A DNA stretch of 64,000 nucleotides from Pontixanthobacter aestiaquae (GTDB lineage Bacteria > Pseudomonadota > Alphaproteobacteria > Sphingomonadales > Sphingomonadaceae), in assembly GCF_009827455.1 (NCBI RefSeq), contig NZ_WTYZ01000001.1:2117001-2181000 (forward strand), in the 5' to 3' direction. This document shows positions 17,419 through 26,882 of the stretch, in pieces. A program made the position numbers and the translations under genes. Every line of letters begins with the position of its first letter. The first letter of the stretch is position 1. The notes beneath the pieces are model-generated. The model searched no databases, was not told the origin of the DNA, and saw nothing but the letters and a program-made list of their open reading frames with translations.

Positions 17419-17796
17419 CGGCTGTTTTCGCTGTCCTACATAGGCCCCCTGGCGGTAGTCATCTTCTGCAATCGCACCAGACCGGAAACCACAATCATGC
17501 CCGCCTCTCAATCCGCCCCCCATTTTCTCTCCAGTACAGGCTTGGCGCGGCAGCGCCGGGGTCTTCCACGGGCGAGTGATTGTCACCTTGGGCTATAACT
17601 GCATTAATATCATATACTTACCCAAATTTGATCCGCTTGACACGGTGTCGCTATTGTCACGCAAGTGAAACTGCACCGGCTCAAAAATCCCGCATTTACC
17701 AAAAACAAAAATTATGAGCGGGACAGTGTCACATGTGTCAACACCCCGCTGTCAATTGCTCTGGCAAGTTCCACATGTTCTGTATATGTTCCACTT
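17419..17796 (+). other. Intergenic region moaB to radical SAM gene
   Basis: 378 bp without a convincing gene. Its right half has five copies of TGTCA (17581, 17655, 17727, 17736, 17750) and one TGACA (17638), including GACACGGTGTC. Its last 30 bp carry three GTTC half-sites forming an SOS-box match. A small hairpin GGCGC GGCA GCGCC lies near 17550. Confidence 0.6.
17777..17791 (+). promoter_or_regulatory. Candidate LexA (SOS) box
   Basis: GTTC-TGTATAT-GTTC matches exactly the alphaproteobacterial LexA consensus GTTC-N7-GTTC. A further GTTC lies at 17768. The site ends 5 bp before the ATG of the radical SAM gene, so LexA bound here would block transcription start or elongation. The consensus is established knowledge; use of this site is inferred. 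Confidence 0.6.
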
Positions 17797-18885
17797 ATGG
17801 AGCGCAAGAAAATCAGAGGTCGAGGTGCGCAGTCAAGCGCGGTTCCGGAGCGGTTCGGGCTGGACCAGCGAGAGGCAGATGGCGACTGGCGCGATGCTAT
17901 GGAAGCGCTAGATGGTCCGCCGGTAAAGCTGCGTACAACCGTAACCGAGGAACATCCCAGAACCATCCTGAGCTTCAACCAGTCACCCGACATTCCGTTC
18001 GATCGCTCGGTCAATGCCTATCGCGGGTGCGAGCATGGATGCGTTTATTGCTATGCACGCCCTACGCATGCCTATCACGATCTCTCGCCGGGCTTGGATT
18101 TCGAGACGAAGCTGTTCGCGAAACCGGATGCGGCGAAGCTGTTGCGCGATACACTCGCGAAACCGAAATACCGGCCGCGCTGGATTGCTATGGGGACCAA
18201 TACCGACCCCTATCAGCCAATCGAAGCTCGTTACCGGATCACCCGCGATATACTCAAACTTTGCCTCGACACTCGGCATCCGGTGACGATCACCACTAAA
18301 AGCGACCGCGTGCTGGCGGATTTGGATCTGCTGGAGGAACTGGCGAAGCGCAATCTCACGGCGATTTCGATATCTGTGACAACATTGGATCCGCGTCTGT
18401 CGAGTTTGCTGGAACCGCGTGCTTCCGCTCCGCGCAAACGTTTGGCGGCGATCAAGCAATTGGCAGCGGCAGGCGTTCCGACGCATTGTTCCGTCTCGCC
18501 CATCATTCCCGCGATCACAGACGAATTTATGGAGGAAATTATCGCCAAGGCCGGTCAGATCGGAGCGCGTTCCGCAGGCTGGATCCCGCTTCGCCTACCG
18601 CACGAAGTCGCGCCGCTGTTCCGCGAGTGGCTCGACGTCCACTACCCGGACCGCGCCGGTAAAGTCATGAGCATCGTCCGGTCTATCCGGGGCGGGAAGG
18701 ACAATGACCCCAATTTCAGAACGCGCATGAAGCCAAAGGGCGTGTGGGCCGATCTGTTCCGGTCGCGCTTCCATCTCGCCTGCAAACGCGCTGGCCTTAT
18801 CAGCCATGATAATGACCCGAAGTTCCAGCTCGATTGCAGCCAATTTCGCAAGCCGGAAATTGGCGGGCAAATGCGCCTGCTATGA
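17797..18885 (+). CDS. PA0069-family radical SAM protein
   Basis: 362-aa radical SAM enzyme related to spore photoproduct lyase-like proteins of the PA0069/Rv2578c group. The [4Fe-4S] motif is RGCEHGCVYCYARP (C78, C82, C85). Further family blocks are GTNTDPYQPIE and HPVTITTKSD. ATG 17797 is chosen: the frame opens back to 17665, but the first 44 codons lack family character and contain the SOS box. The reaction is unknown; a DNA-repair role is suggested by the SOS-box match at its start and the spore-photoproduct-lyase resemblance. Confidence 0.85.
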   Translation: MERKKIRGRGAQSSAVPERFGLDQREADGDWRDAMEALDGPPVKLRTTVTEEHPRTILSFNQSPDIPFDRSVNAYRGCEHGCVYCYARPTHAYHDLSPGLDFETKLFAKPDAAKLLRDTLAKPKYRPRWIAMGTNTDPYQPIEARYRITRDILKLCLDTRHPVTITTKSDRVLADLDLLEELAKRNLTAISISVTTLDPRLSSLLEPRASAPRKRLAAIKQLAAAGVPTHCSVSPIIPAITDEFMEEIIAKAGQIGARSAGWIPLRLPHEVAPLFREWLDVHYPDRAGKVMSIVRSIRGGKDNDPNFRTRMKPKGVWADLFRSRFHLACKRAGLISHDNDPKFQLDCSQFRKPEIGGQMRLL

Positions 18886-18948
18886 TTTGAAGCCCGCATT
18901 CGACTTAAGCGGTCGCGCGCAAGCCCGCGCGCCGACTGGTACCTTTTG

Positions 18949-18976
18949 TTAACGATTGCCGCATAACACTTATAAA
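18949..18976 (+). promoter_or_regulatory. Possible promoter for small membrane gene
   Basis: TTAACG (18949-18954) and TATAAA (18971-18976) are 16 bp apart and lie about 60 bp upstream of ATG 19035. They resemble -35 and -10 boxes; no other support. Confidence 0.35.
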
Positions 18977-19034
18977 GCAATCCGGGTCCGTTTGATTGCG
19001 AATGCTAACGAAACGAAAGGTTTGGGGCACTCTT

Positions 19035-19220
19035 ATGTCAAAGACAATCCAATATACTTTGGTCGCGGCAGTGTTGCTGATCGTAGTCGCAACCTTCTTC
19101 AATTCGACATTCGTGGCAGGCGGTAGCGGCGTGGTTTTGATTGTCGGACTGGGCTACGCCTACGTGGTCAGCAAACGAGAAGTCGAGCGCGGCGAAGTGC
19201 CTGAGAGTGATGCTGTTTAG
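19035..19220 (+). CDS. Small hypothetical membrane protein
   Basis: 61 aa from ATG 19035. Two hydrophobic stretches, YTLVAAVLLIVVATFF and GVVLIVGLGYAYVV, joined by a short Gly-rich turn, with a charged C-terminus (KREVERGE). An in-frame TTG at 18996 would add 13 residues. No family recognised. Stands alone after the radical SAM gene, with its own possible promoter. Confidence 0.55.
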   Translation: MSKTIQYTLVAAVLLIVVATFFNSTFVAGGSGVVLIVGLGYAYVVSKREVERGEVPESDAV

Positions 19221-19297
19221 CAGCCAAAACCACCCTAGGTTGACTGCGTAACGTGCCGGTGCTCACCGACGCAACCTAATGTCAACGCCCGTTTGTC

Positions 19298-20017
19298 TTA
19301 CGAAGCTAGGAGAAGCGCATCGACTGCGCGCTGCCCGGAAAGTGCTTTTCGCGTCAATGGTGTCGGCTTCGGAACGTACTCTAAAATCAGACGCTCCACG
19401 TTCTCAACCTGCACTTCTGTCAGGCCCTCTTTGAACCGCTCCAACCATTTACGCTGCTCGCTGGTTGCCTTTATCCGTCTAAGGTACAGATCAAAATACG
19501 CCGCTGTCTTGACCGGATCTTTCTCAACCCCAAGGGCTCCGTTATGGACCGAAGCATAAGTTTGCAGTGCACCCGCTGTACCCTGTGCAGCGGCACGCTC
19601 CAACCAAACTAGTGCCTCGTCAATGGCGCCATTCCGCGCGAGCAAGCCAGCGACATCCTGCTGAGCCGAAGCATAACCGGCGTCGGCGGCGACCATCTTG
19701 TATTTGAGCGCGAGCTCCAGATCGACCGCAAACAGTTGGTATTGCCCATCGTAGAAACACCCCAACTTGTACGCTGCCAGCGGATCGCCAAGCTCCGTCG
19801 CTTTCTCAAAATAACCGACAGCTCGTTGTCTATCCAAATCAACGCCGGTACCGGTGAGATGCATCATACCGAGATGGTAAGTCGCTTCCGCATTGTCCTG
19901 CTCAGCCAACTTTTCCAGCTGTATTAGTTGCGATTCTCTGGCTTCCAATGGCGCATTGGCGAACATTGCCACGAATGCGAGCATCCGAACAAAGAATGAC
20001 CGAGTTAGTCGTCCCAT
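19298..20017 (-). CDS. Secreted Sel1-repeat protein
   Basis: 239 aa with a signal peptide (FFVRMLAFVAMFANAPLEA) and Sel1-like TPR repeats: AEATYHLGMMHLTGTGV, ERAVGYFEKA-type and AAYKLGCFYDG segments between about residues 35 and 165. Such repeats mediate protein-protein contact, often in the periplasm. The ATG follows directly on the stop of the DUF1330 gene, with no gap, so the two are probably cotranscribed. Specific partners are unknown. Confidence 0.8.
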   Translation of the reverse strand: MGRLTRSFFVRMLAFVAMFANAPLEARESQLIQLEKLAEQDNAEATYHLGMMHLTGTGVDLDRQRAVGYFEKATELGDPLAAYKLGCFYDGQYQLFAVDLELALKYKMVAADAGYASAQQDVAGLLARNGAIDEALVWLERAAAQGTAGALQTYASVHNGALGVEKDPVKTAAYFDLYLRRIKATSEQRKWLERFKEGLTEVQVENVERLILEYVPKPTPLTRKALSGQRAVDALLLAS

Positions 20018-20449
20018 CTATCCAAATCCTCCGCCAGCCTCACCCGGTTCAAACCGCATCAGCCGGCTATCGATCAGCGCCGCAGTGCGGTTCACAACCG
20101 CGAGTTGATACTCCGGGTCTTTGATCATCTCGAAGAACGCGCCGCTATTCGGGTATTGCGCTACAAAGCCGTCATGCCACTGTTTTGCATCCGGTCCTGT
20201 GACCATCGTCTGAAACGTGCCGCGCCAAACGATCTCACCGCCGACGCGCTCAAAAATCGGGCCGCTGGTCGCGCCATATTCCTGATAGGCGCGCTTGCCA
20301 CTCCAGCCTTTGCCCGCATGTTCATGCCTCGCCGGATATTCCGCCTGATCGCGGAATTGCAACAGGTTGAGCATATGGATCGGCTGATCGCGCGGCAGGT
20401 CTTTGAACGCTTGAAAATTGACCGGGCTTGGATCGATATACGTGGTCAT
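20018..20449 (-). CDS. DUF1330-like (dimeric alpha/beta barrel) protein
   Basis: 143 aa. IHMLNLLQFRDQAEYP near residue 25, YQEYGATSGPIFERVGGEIVWRG and the C-terminal YQLAVVNRTAALIDSRL match the small ferredoxin-like DUF1330 fold. Start ATG 20449 has GGAGGGG 9 nt upstream; the longer open frame to 20554 overlaps the acyl-CoA synthetase gene and is rejected. Only 4 nt separate it from that gene's stop, suggesting an operon of synthetase, DUF1330 and Sel1 proteins. Function unknown. Confidence 0.8.
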   Translation of the reverse strand: MTTYIDPSPVNFQAFKDLPRDQPIHMLNLLQFRDQAEYPARHEHAGKGWSGKRAYQEYGATSGPIFERVGGEIVWRGTFQTMVTGPDAKQWHDGFVAQYPNSGAFFEMIKDPEYQLAVVNRTAALIDSRLMRFEPGEAGGGFG

Positions 20450-20453
20450 TCCG

Positions 20454-22073
20454 CTACCCCTCCAGCTTGTAATCCTTGAACCTGTCGCGCAGGTCTTTCT
20501 TGCTGATCTTGCCGGTTGCGGTGTGCGGAATATCGTCAACGAACTCAATTGCATCGGGCATCCACCATTTCGCGATCAGCGGCTTCAGATGTTCGTTGAT
20601 GTCATCTGCCGATACATTCGACCCTTCGTTGCGAACCACAAACAGCACGGGCCGCTCGTCCCATTTCGGATGCGGCATACCAACAGCGGCAGCTTCGGCC
20701 ACTTCGGCATGACCAACAGCAGCGTTTTCGAGCTCCACCGAGCTGATCCATTCGCCGCCTGACTTGATCACGTCCTTGGTCCGGTCGGTCAGTTGCAACG
20801 TACCATCGGGGTGCAGGATGCCGACATCGCCGGTGTCGAACCAGCCGTTTTCATCGACGCAATCTTCCTCTGCCTTGAAGTAACGCTTGATGATCCACGG
20901 CCCGCGAATTTGCAGAGCGCCGGACGTTTTGCCGTCGCGCGGCAATTCCTTGGTCCAGTCGTCAAGATCGACAGTACGCAGTTCGACACCGAAGATCGGA
21001 CGACCCTGCATTGCCGTCTTGTCGACTTTCTCTTCAAAGCTGAGCTTGTCCCAATCCCATGTTGGCCCGCCAACGGTGCCGATAGGCGACGTCTCGGTCA
21101 TACCCCAAGCGTGCTGCACCCGCGTGCCGTTTTTCATCAGACGCTCGATCATAAAGCGGGGGCAAGCCGACCCGCCGATTGTTGCGGCTTTGAGCTTGGG
21201 CAGATCAATGCCCTGAGCATCGCAATATTGGAAATGCGCGAGCCATACGGTCGGCACACCAGCACTGTCGGTTACGCCTTCGCGGTCCATCAATTCATGC
21301 AGAACGGCCGGTTCGTTGCTGCAGGAAAATACGAATTTGATCCCCGCCATCGCGCCTGCATAAGGAAGCCCCCAGCTGGCCGCGTGGAACATTGGCACCA
21401 CCGGCAGCATTACGCTGGCTGCGCTGAAATTGAAGGTTGATGGCTGGAGGCCAGACACCGCGTGGAGCAAAGTCGAACCGTGCTCATACTGCACGCCTTT
21501 CGGGTTACCCGTTGTGCCACTGGTATAGCAGATCATGCACGGATCGGTGGCCTCCCCCGTCACCCATTCGAAATCACCATCCTGAGCGCCAATCCAATCC
21601 TCGAATGCGGGCGAGTTCTCACCGGAATCGAAGCAGATATAGTGCTCTACAGTCGTCCACCGATCACGCATTTTGTCGATAATCGGCTGGAACATCGCAT
21701 CATACAGCATCACCTTATCTTCGGCGTGATTGACGATATATTCGAGCTGGTCCTCGAACAGGCGCGGGTTCACGGTGTGGAGTACCCCGCCCATTCCAGC
21801 GACGCCGTACCAACTGACCAGATGCCGTGAGTGGTTCATCGCCAGGCTCGCAACCCGCTCGCCCTTTTTGATGCCGAGCGCTTGTAACGCCTGCGCCATT
21901 TTCAGCGCGTCTGTACGAACACCCGCCCAGTTGGTCCGGGTTTCATTGCCGTCTGCCCAGCGCGTCACAATCTCGCGGGTGCCGGATTCGCGCGCTGCAT
22001 GGTCAATCACATGCGTTATCCGCATCGTCCAATCATGTTGCATTGCGCCCAAATTTGCTGCTGACATTGTCAT
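20454..22073 (-). CDS. Long/medium-chain fatty acid-CoA ligase family protein
   Basis: 539-aa AMP-forming acyl-CoA synthetase. [19 protein letters not shown] is the phosphate loop, then [35 protein letters not shown] and [10 protein letters not shown] with the catalytic Lys. The [20 protein letters not shown] stretch is typical of the AlkK/DmdB branch (medium-chain or 3-methylthiopropionate). The precise substrate cannot be fixed from sequence. It is divergent from the membrane protein gene at 22151, with a 16-bp perfect palindrome between them. Confidence 0.88.
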   Translation of the reverse strand: MTMSAANLGAMQHDWTMRITHVIDHAARESGTREIVTRWADGNETRTNWAGVRTDALKMAQALQALGIKKGERVASLAMNHSRHLVSWYGVAGMGGVLHTVNPRLFEDQLEYIVNHAEDKVMLYDAMFQPIIDKMRDRWTTVEHYICFDSGENSPAFEDWIGAQDGDFEWVTGEATDPCMICYTSGTTGNPKGVQYEHGSTLLHAVSGLQPSTFNFSAASVMLPVVPMFHAASWGLPYAGAMAGIKFVFSCSNEPAVLHELMDREGVTDSAGVPTVWLAHFQYCDAQGIDLPKLKAATIGGSACPRFMIERLMKNGTRVQHAWGMTETSPIGTVGGPTWDWDKLSFEEKVDKTAMQGRPIFGVELRTVDLDDWTKELPRDGKTSGALQIRGPWIIKRYFKAEEDCVDENGWFDTGDVGILHPDGTLQLTDRTKDVIKSGGEWISSVELENAAVGHAEVAEAAAVGMPHPKWDERPVLFVVRNEGSNVSADDINEHLKPLIAKWWMPDAIEFVDDIPHTATGKISKKDLRDRFKDYKLEG

Positions 22074-22120
22074 CCTCTCGAAGATTAACAGTTGTTTTTT
22101 GCTACCATGCCTGCGCTTGC

Positions 22121-22136
22121 CCGATTGCGCAATCGG
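22121..22136. promoter_or_regulatory. Perfect 16-bp palindrome between divergent genes
   Basis: CCGATTGCGCAATCGG is a perfect inverted repeat in the 77-bp gap between the divergent acyl-CoA synthetase and membrane protein genes. Size and place fit a dimeric repressor operator (TetR or similar); the regulator is not known. It has no T-run, so it is not a terminator. Confidence 0.45.
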
Positions 22137-22150
22137 TCTAAAGCATAGGA

Positions 22151-22516
22151 ATGAGTCCGCTAAACGATCTGAAGAACTTCATTGTCGATTTCAGCGGCCT
22201 CGCGAAGGATGCGCTGCATGTTTATGTTGCGCTGATCATATTTCTCGGCGCGTGTCTGATCTTTCGCTGGAAGGCGTCGGAATGGAAGCCGCTAGGACTA
22301 ATTTTGGCGGTTGCTGTGGTTGCCGAGCTCATCGACATTCGCGACACGCTCCTCATCGAGAAACGCGTGTTCCTCGGCGGCAACTGGCACGACATCTGGA
22401 ACACTATGCTGGCACCAGTACTGCTGTTTCTGATGGCCCGCTTTACAGTCGTGTTCGAGAAACGAGAGCTGGTGTTGCCCGACGAAATAGAGTCAGGCGA
22501 CGAGCCGGAGGTTTGA
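22151..22516 (+). CDS. Hypothetical integral membrane protein
   Basis: 121 aa with three hydrophobic helices: VYVALIIFLGACLIF, PLGLILAVAVVAELI and MLAPVLLFLMARFTVV. The IDIRDTLL and GNWHDIWNTM loop resembles VanZ-like proteins, but the match is weak. Its last 24 nt overlap the end of dnaE on the opposite strand. AGGA lies directly before the ATG. Function unknown. Confidence 0.65.
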   Translation: MSPLNDLKNFIVDFSGLAKDALHVYVALIIFLGACLIFRWKASEWKPLGLILAVAVVAELIDIRDTLLIEKRVFLGGNWHDIWNTMLAPVLLFLMARFTVVFEKRELVLPDEIESGDEPEV

Positions 22517-25500
22517 CGCTCCACGTCGCGCGGTCAAAGCGACCTTTTCGATACCTTCGATAAGCGCCAGCCGTTCTGCCAGCTCGCCATCCAAGGCGTA
22601 ATCCCTGCCCAACCTGATGAGCGGCTCGGTCTCGCCACCCGTCTTGAGTTGTACCAGCACCTCGCCATAGCCGGGCGCGCCGGGCGCGAGTTCCAGCTTC
22701 AGATCATGCAGCGCTGCCGCATCGCTGAGCTCCATCCGCAACATCATGCGCGAACCGCCTTTGATTTCCTCAAGCGGTCTGCCGCCACGAATAGTCACGC
22801 GCGGTGGCTCATCCGGGCTTGGTGAGTCCAATTCGACATTCAGCAGGATGCAAGTGCTTTCCGACGCCCATTTCTGGAAGTTTTCTACCAGCGATTCTTC
22901 GAAACACGCCGCACTGAATTGGCCCGTAGAATCGGAGAAATCGGCACGGACAAAATCCTTGCCCTTGCGAGTTTTCCCCTTGTTCACGCTCTCCACCATG
23001 GCGGCCATGACAGCGGCTTGACGGCCGCCAGGAGGCGCGCCAGCCTCCATCAGACTTTGAAAGGTTCGCGCGCCATTTGCCGAGGCAACCGCCCAATATT
23101 GCTGCACCGGATGAGCGGAGAAATAGAAGCCGAAATTCTCACGCTCTTTCGCCATCTGCTCAGGTCGTGACCATTCGTCGCTCTGTTTGAGACGGAGCGT
23201 GTCCTCGGCCTGATCATTGCCGCCAAACAAAGCTGCCTGTCCGCTTTCACGCTCGCGCGTTGCGGCATCCGCGACCGCCAGCAGCAGCTCGACATTGCCG
23301 AACAATTTGCCGCGATTGGGCTCAAGCTCATCCAATGCGCCTGCGCAGATCAGACCTTCCAACTGCCGGCGGTTCATCGATCCGGGCGGGAGGCGCTCGA
23401 ACAGATCGTTCAAGCTCTCAAACCAGCCATTCGCCCCGCGCTCGGCGACGATCGATTCCATCGCTTTCTCGCCGACATTCCGGATACCCGCGAGCGCATA
23501 GCGAACGGCATAGCCATCATCGGTTCGCTCGACCGAAAACTCAGCTTCGGAGCGATTAATATCGGGCGGCGCAACCTCGATCCCGTGCCGCCGCGCATCG
23601 TCAACAAATAGCGCCATTTTCTCCGACTGGTGCATGTCGAAGCACATCGATGCGGCATAGAATTCTTCGGGGTAATGGGCTTTCAGCCACGCGGTCTGGT
23701 AAGCGAGCAACGCATAGGCAGCCGCGTGCGATTTGTTGAAGCCATAGCCTGCGAACTTGTCGATCAAATCGAACAGCTCGTTGGCCTTCTTCGCCTCAAT
23801 ATCAGAATTTTCCTTGCAGCCATCGACGAAGCGCTGACGCTGCGCATCCATCTCTGCCTGAACCTTCTTACCCATCGCGCGGCGGAGCAAATCGGCATCT
23901 CCCAGCGAGTATCCAGCGAGGATCTGCGCGGCCTGCATCACTTGTTCCTGGTAGACGAAAATCCCGTAAGTCTCGGCGAGAATACCTTCGAGCTTCGGGT
24001 GCGGAAATTCGATCTCCGCTTCGCCATTCTTGCGCTTACCGAACAGCGGAATATTGTCCATCGGCCCCGGACGATAGAGCGACACGAGCGCAATAATATC
24101 ACCGAAATTAGTCGGCTTCACTGCGGACAGAGTGCGCCGCATACCCTCGGATTCAAGCTGGAACACGCCAACCGTGTTGCCCGATTTGAGCAGATCATAG
24201 ACCTTGGGATCATCCCAAGCGAGCGTGCCGAGATCGACCTCGATCCCGCGCTTCTCCATCAGATCGGTCGCCTTGCGCAGAACGGACAAGGTTTTGAGCC
24301 CGAGAAAATCGAACTTCACCAAGCCGCTGCTTTCGACGTGTTTCATGTCGAACTGCGTGACCGGCATGTCCGAACGCGGATCGCGGTAGAGCGGAACGAG
24401 CTTCGCGAGCGGCCTGTCACCGATCACCACACCCGCCGCGTGAGTTGACGAGTTGCGCGGGAATCCCTCCAGCTGCATCGCCAGATCGACGAGACGCTTC
24501 ACCTCATGGTCGTTATCATATTCGCGCCTAAAATCGCTCGCTCCGTTGAGCGCACGCGGCAGGGTCCAAGGATCGGTCGGATGGTTGGGCACCATCTTGC
24601 ACAGCCGGTCCACCTGACCATAGCTCATCTGCAGAATTCGGCCGGTATCGCGCAGCACCGCACGTGCTTTCAGCTTACCGAATGTGATAATCTGCGCGAC
24701 ATGATCGCTGCCATATTTCTGCTGGACATAGCGGATGACTTCGCCGCGCCGCGTTTCACAGAAATCGATATCGAAATCGGGCATCGACACACGTTCCGGA
24801 TTGAGGAACCGCTCGAACAGCAGCCCGAGTTTCAGAGGATCGAGATCGGTAATGGTTAGCGCCCATGCCACAACCGAGCCCGCGCCCGAACCGCGCCCTG
24901 GACCCACCGGAATACCATTATCCTTCGCCCATTTGATGAAGTCTGCAACGATCAGGAAGTAGCCGGGGAACCCCATCCCGACGATCACATCAATTTCGAA
25001 ATCGAGCCTGTCGAAATAAGGCTTTCGCTCTTCCTCCGATATTTCGCCATAAAGTGCGAGCCGCGCTTCAAGGCCCTTGCGAGCATCCTCGGCCAGAGCC
25101 TTTGCTTCGCCCTCCAGATCGCCAGCAAGGCTGGGCAGAATAGGGGCGCGATTGGGCGGCGCATAGGCGCAGCGCCGGGCAATGGTCAGTGTGTTCGCGG
25201 TTGCTTCGGGAAGATCATCGAACAGTTCCTCCATCATCGACGCAGACTTTACGTACGCCTCGCGATTTGAACGCGGCCGATCATCGGCATCGACTTGCGA
25301 CGAATTGGCAATGCACAACATCGCATCATGCGCCGCAAACACATGCGGTTCGGCAAAGAACGCAGGATTGGTCGCGACCAGCGGAATATCGCGGGTGTAT
25401 GCAAGATCGATCAGCGCCGTTTCGGCAGCGTCCTGAACCGCATCATATTTGCGCGCCAATTCAATATAGAGCCGGTCCGGGAACAGACCCTGCAACCGGT

Positions 25501-25966
25501 CGAGCAACGCCTCGCCGTGCTCCTGCTGCCCTTCGCCAAGCAGGCGCGACAACGCGCCTTCGCTTGCACCGGTCAGCGCGATCAGGCCATCAGTATGCCC
25601 TTCAAGATTGCTCAGACGGACATGCGGCTCAAACTCCAACGGTCGGTCGAGATGGGCCTTGCTGACCAGATGGCAGAGATTGTCATAACCGGTCTCATCC
25701 TGCGCATAGAGCGGCAGATAATCGACCTGCTTGCCCTCCGCATCGCGGGCAATGCCCAGCAGCGTTCCGATTATAGGTTGAATACCCTCATCGATGCAGG
25801 CCTTGGCAAACATGACCGCGCCGTAGAGGCCATTTCGGTCGCAAATAGCGATGGCGGGAAAGCCGCGTTCCTTCGCCAGTTTGGCAATCTGCTTCGGATC
25901 AATCGCTGCCTCGAGCATCGAATAAGACGACAGGACGCGCAGCGGTACGAAAGGAGCAAAAGGCAT
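22493..25966 (-). CDS. dnaE: DNA polymerase III subunit alpha
   Basis: 1157-aa replicative polymerase. Order: PHP domain from residue 1, palm with catalytic MPDFDIDFC near residue 400, GPGRGSGAGSVVAWAL just before, fingers (AGYGFNKSHAAAYALLAYQTAW), and an OB-fold near the C-terminus. In the PHP domain the first metal motif HxHSxYS reads RVLSSYS (R10, L12), so both His are replaced, as I recall for other sphingomonads; proofreading is then expected from a separate DnaQ. Length is typical of DnaE1, not DnaE2. Its 3' end overlaps the convergent membrane gene by 24 bp. Confidence 0.97.
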   Translation of the reverse strand: MPFAPFVPLRVLSSYSMLEAAIDPKQIAKLAKERGFPAIAICDRNGLYGAVMFAKACIDEGIQPIIGTLLGIARDAEGKQVDYLPLYAQDETGYDNLCHLVSKAHLDRPLEFEPHVRLSNLEGHTDGLIALTGASEGALSRLLGEGQQEHGEALLDRLQGLFPDRLYIELARKYDAVQDAAETALIDLAYTRDIPLVATNPAFFAEPHVFAAHDAMLCIANSSQVDADDRPRSNREAYVKSASMMEELFDDLPEATANTLTIARRCAYAPPNRAPILPSLAGDLEGEAKALAEDARKGLEARLALYGEISEEERKPYFDRLDFEIDVIVGMGFPGYFLIVADFIKWAKDNGIPVGPGRGSGAGSVVAWALTITDLDPLKLGLLFERFLNPERVSMPDFDIDFCETRRGEVIRYVQQKYGSDHVAQIITFGKLKARAVLRDTGRILQMSYGQVDRLCKMVPNHPTDPWTLPRALNGASDFRREYDNDHEVKRLVDLAMQLEGFPRNSSTHAAGVVIGDRPLAKLVPLYRDPRSDMPVTQFDMKHVESSGLVKFDFLGLKTLSVLRKATDLMEKRGIEVDLGTLAWDDPKVYDLLKSGNTVGVFQLESEGMRRTLSAVKPTNFGDIIALVSLYRPGPMDNIPLFGKRKNGEAEIEFPHPKLEGILAETYGIFVYQEQVMQAAQILAGYSLGDADLLRRAMGKKVQAEMDAQRQRFVDGCKENSDIEAKKANELFDLIDKFAGYGFNKSHAAAYALLAYQTAWLKAHYPEEFYAASMCFDMHQSEKMALFVDDARRHGIEVAPPDINRSEAEFSVERTDDGYAVRYALAGIRNVGEKAMESIVAERGANGWFESLNDLFERLPPGSMNRRQLEGLICAGALDELEPNRGKLFGNVELLLAVADAATRERESGQAALFGGNDQAEDTLRLKQSDEWSRPEQMAKERENFGFYFSAHPVQQYWAVASANGARTFQSLMEAGAPPGGRQAAVMAAMVESVNKGKTRKGKDFVRADFSDSTGQFSAACFEESLVENFQKWASESTCILLNVELDSPSPDEPPRVTIRGGRPLEEIKGGSRMMLRMELSDAAALHDLKLELAPGAPGYGEVLVQLKTGGETEPLIRLGRDYALDGELAERLALIEGIEKVALTARRGASNLRLVA

Positions 25967-26022
25967 GATCAGAGTATGTGTTCAGTCGGTGCGAAAGGGA
26001 AGCGCGCAGCCTATAGTTTTCC

Positions 26023-26424
26023 CTATTCGCGATCTCGCGCTTTTTCTGCCACGCGCTCGAACACGGCACGTAGCGCCGCGGGCGTAGCCTTCTCGATTGC
26101 CCCATCGACGATCTCCTGAGGCGACCATATCAGCGTAGGCATCTCATCATCTAGCATTTCCCACTCTGGAAACATTCGATCGCTAACCTTGTCCGACAAA
26201 GCCAAGCGAACATCGCAATGGCGGTCGTCTTCAGAAATCTTCGCATAGAGCGCGTCAATTGCCGCTGCCGGGCCTTCGATAAGCTGGATATACAAATCAT
26301 GACGGCAAATCAGTGCGCCCGTAATGTCATCGCGCTTATTGTTATGCCGCGCTTGCATCAGAATCCCGGCAAGCATCGAACGATCAAACCCGAAAGGCTG
26401 CGAGCGGTAAATCAACTGCTTCAC
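26023..26424 (-). CDS. BLUF-domain blue-light sensor
   Basis: 133-aa single-domain BLUF photoreceptor binding FAD. Key residues are in place: Tyr6 (LIYRS), Asn29 (ARHNNKRDDITG) and Gln47 (YIQLIEGP), the hydrogen-bond set that switches on blue light. The FPEWEM segment is near the variable Trp/Met site. A C-terminal helix pair follows; no effector domain is fused, so output must go through a partner protein. Upstream of dnaE on the same strand, with no obvious partner nearby. Confidence 0.9.
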   Translation of the reverse strand: MKQLIYRSQPFGFDRSMLAGILMQARHNNKRDDITGALICRHDLYIQLIEGPAAAIDALYAKISEDDRHCDVRLALSDKVSDRMFPEWEMLDDEMPTLIWSPQEIVDGAIEKATPAALRAVFERVAEKARDRE

Positions 26425-26490
26425 CTTGATATCTCCTAGCCATGACGAGAAGATAGCCTACGCGATCATACGCGTCGTGGATAGAAGATA

Positions 26491-26832
26491 CTATTTGGCA
26501 TCCGCCTCAGCCTTCGCTGCGGCAATCTTCTTCCGCGTATCGCGGATGCTCGACCATGCGCCGTAAACGATCAGCACACCTAGGAATATCCATACCCAAA
26601 CCGGGATGTTGTTCCCGACCAGCGCCAGATAGAGATAGGCGGAAACAAAGAAGAAACCGGCACTCATCGTCGGCAACAAGGTCGATTTTCCAGCCTTGGC
26701 GTTACGTACCAGCCAGCCAATCGACAACAGAAAAAACGGGATGGCAGCGACATAGATGCCGCCAAAAATATACGGGTTCACACCATATTCTGCACCGAGT
26801 GACAGGAACCATTGATTGATCGATTCGAGCAT
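26491..26832 (-). CDS. Hypothetical membrane protein
   Basis: 113 aa with three transmembrane segments: PYIFGGIYVAAIPFFLLSIG, MSAGFFFVSAYLYLALV and VWVWIFLGVLIVYGAW. The C-terminal tail is basic and Ala-rich (KKIAAAKAEADAK), likely cytoplasmic. No family recognised. Lies between glutathione peroxidase and BLUF genes on the same strand. Confidence 0.7.
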   Translation of the reverse strand: MLESINQWFLSLGAEYGVNPYIFGGIYVAAIPFFLLSIGWLVRNAKAGKSTLLPTMSAGFFFVSAYLYLALVGNNIPVWVWIFLGVLIVYGAWSSIRDTRKKIAAAKAEADAK

Positions 26833-26882
26833 TGCGCCCTCCTAATGTGTTGGCCTGTCATTCGCCCGATTGCGAGAACTGG

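Noticed and set aside
23630..26119. Two plus-strand frames of about 270 aa opposite dnaE and the BLUF gene
   Set aside because: They overlap dnaE throughout and lack domains.
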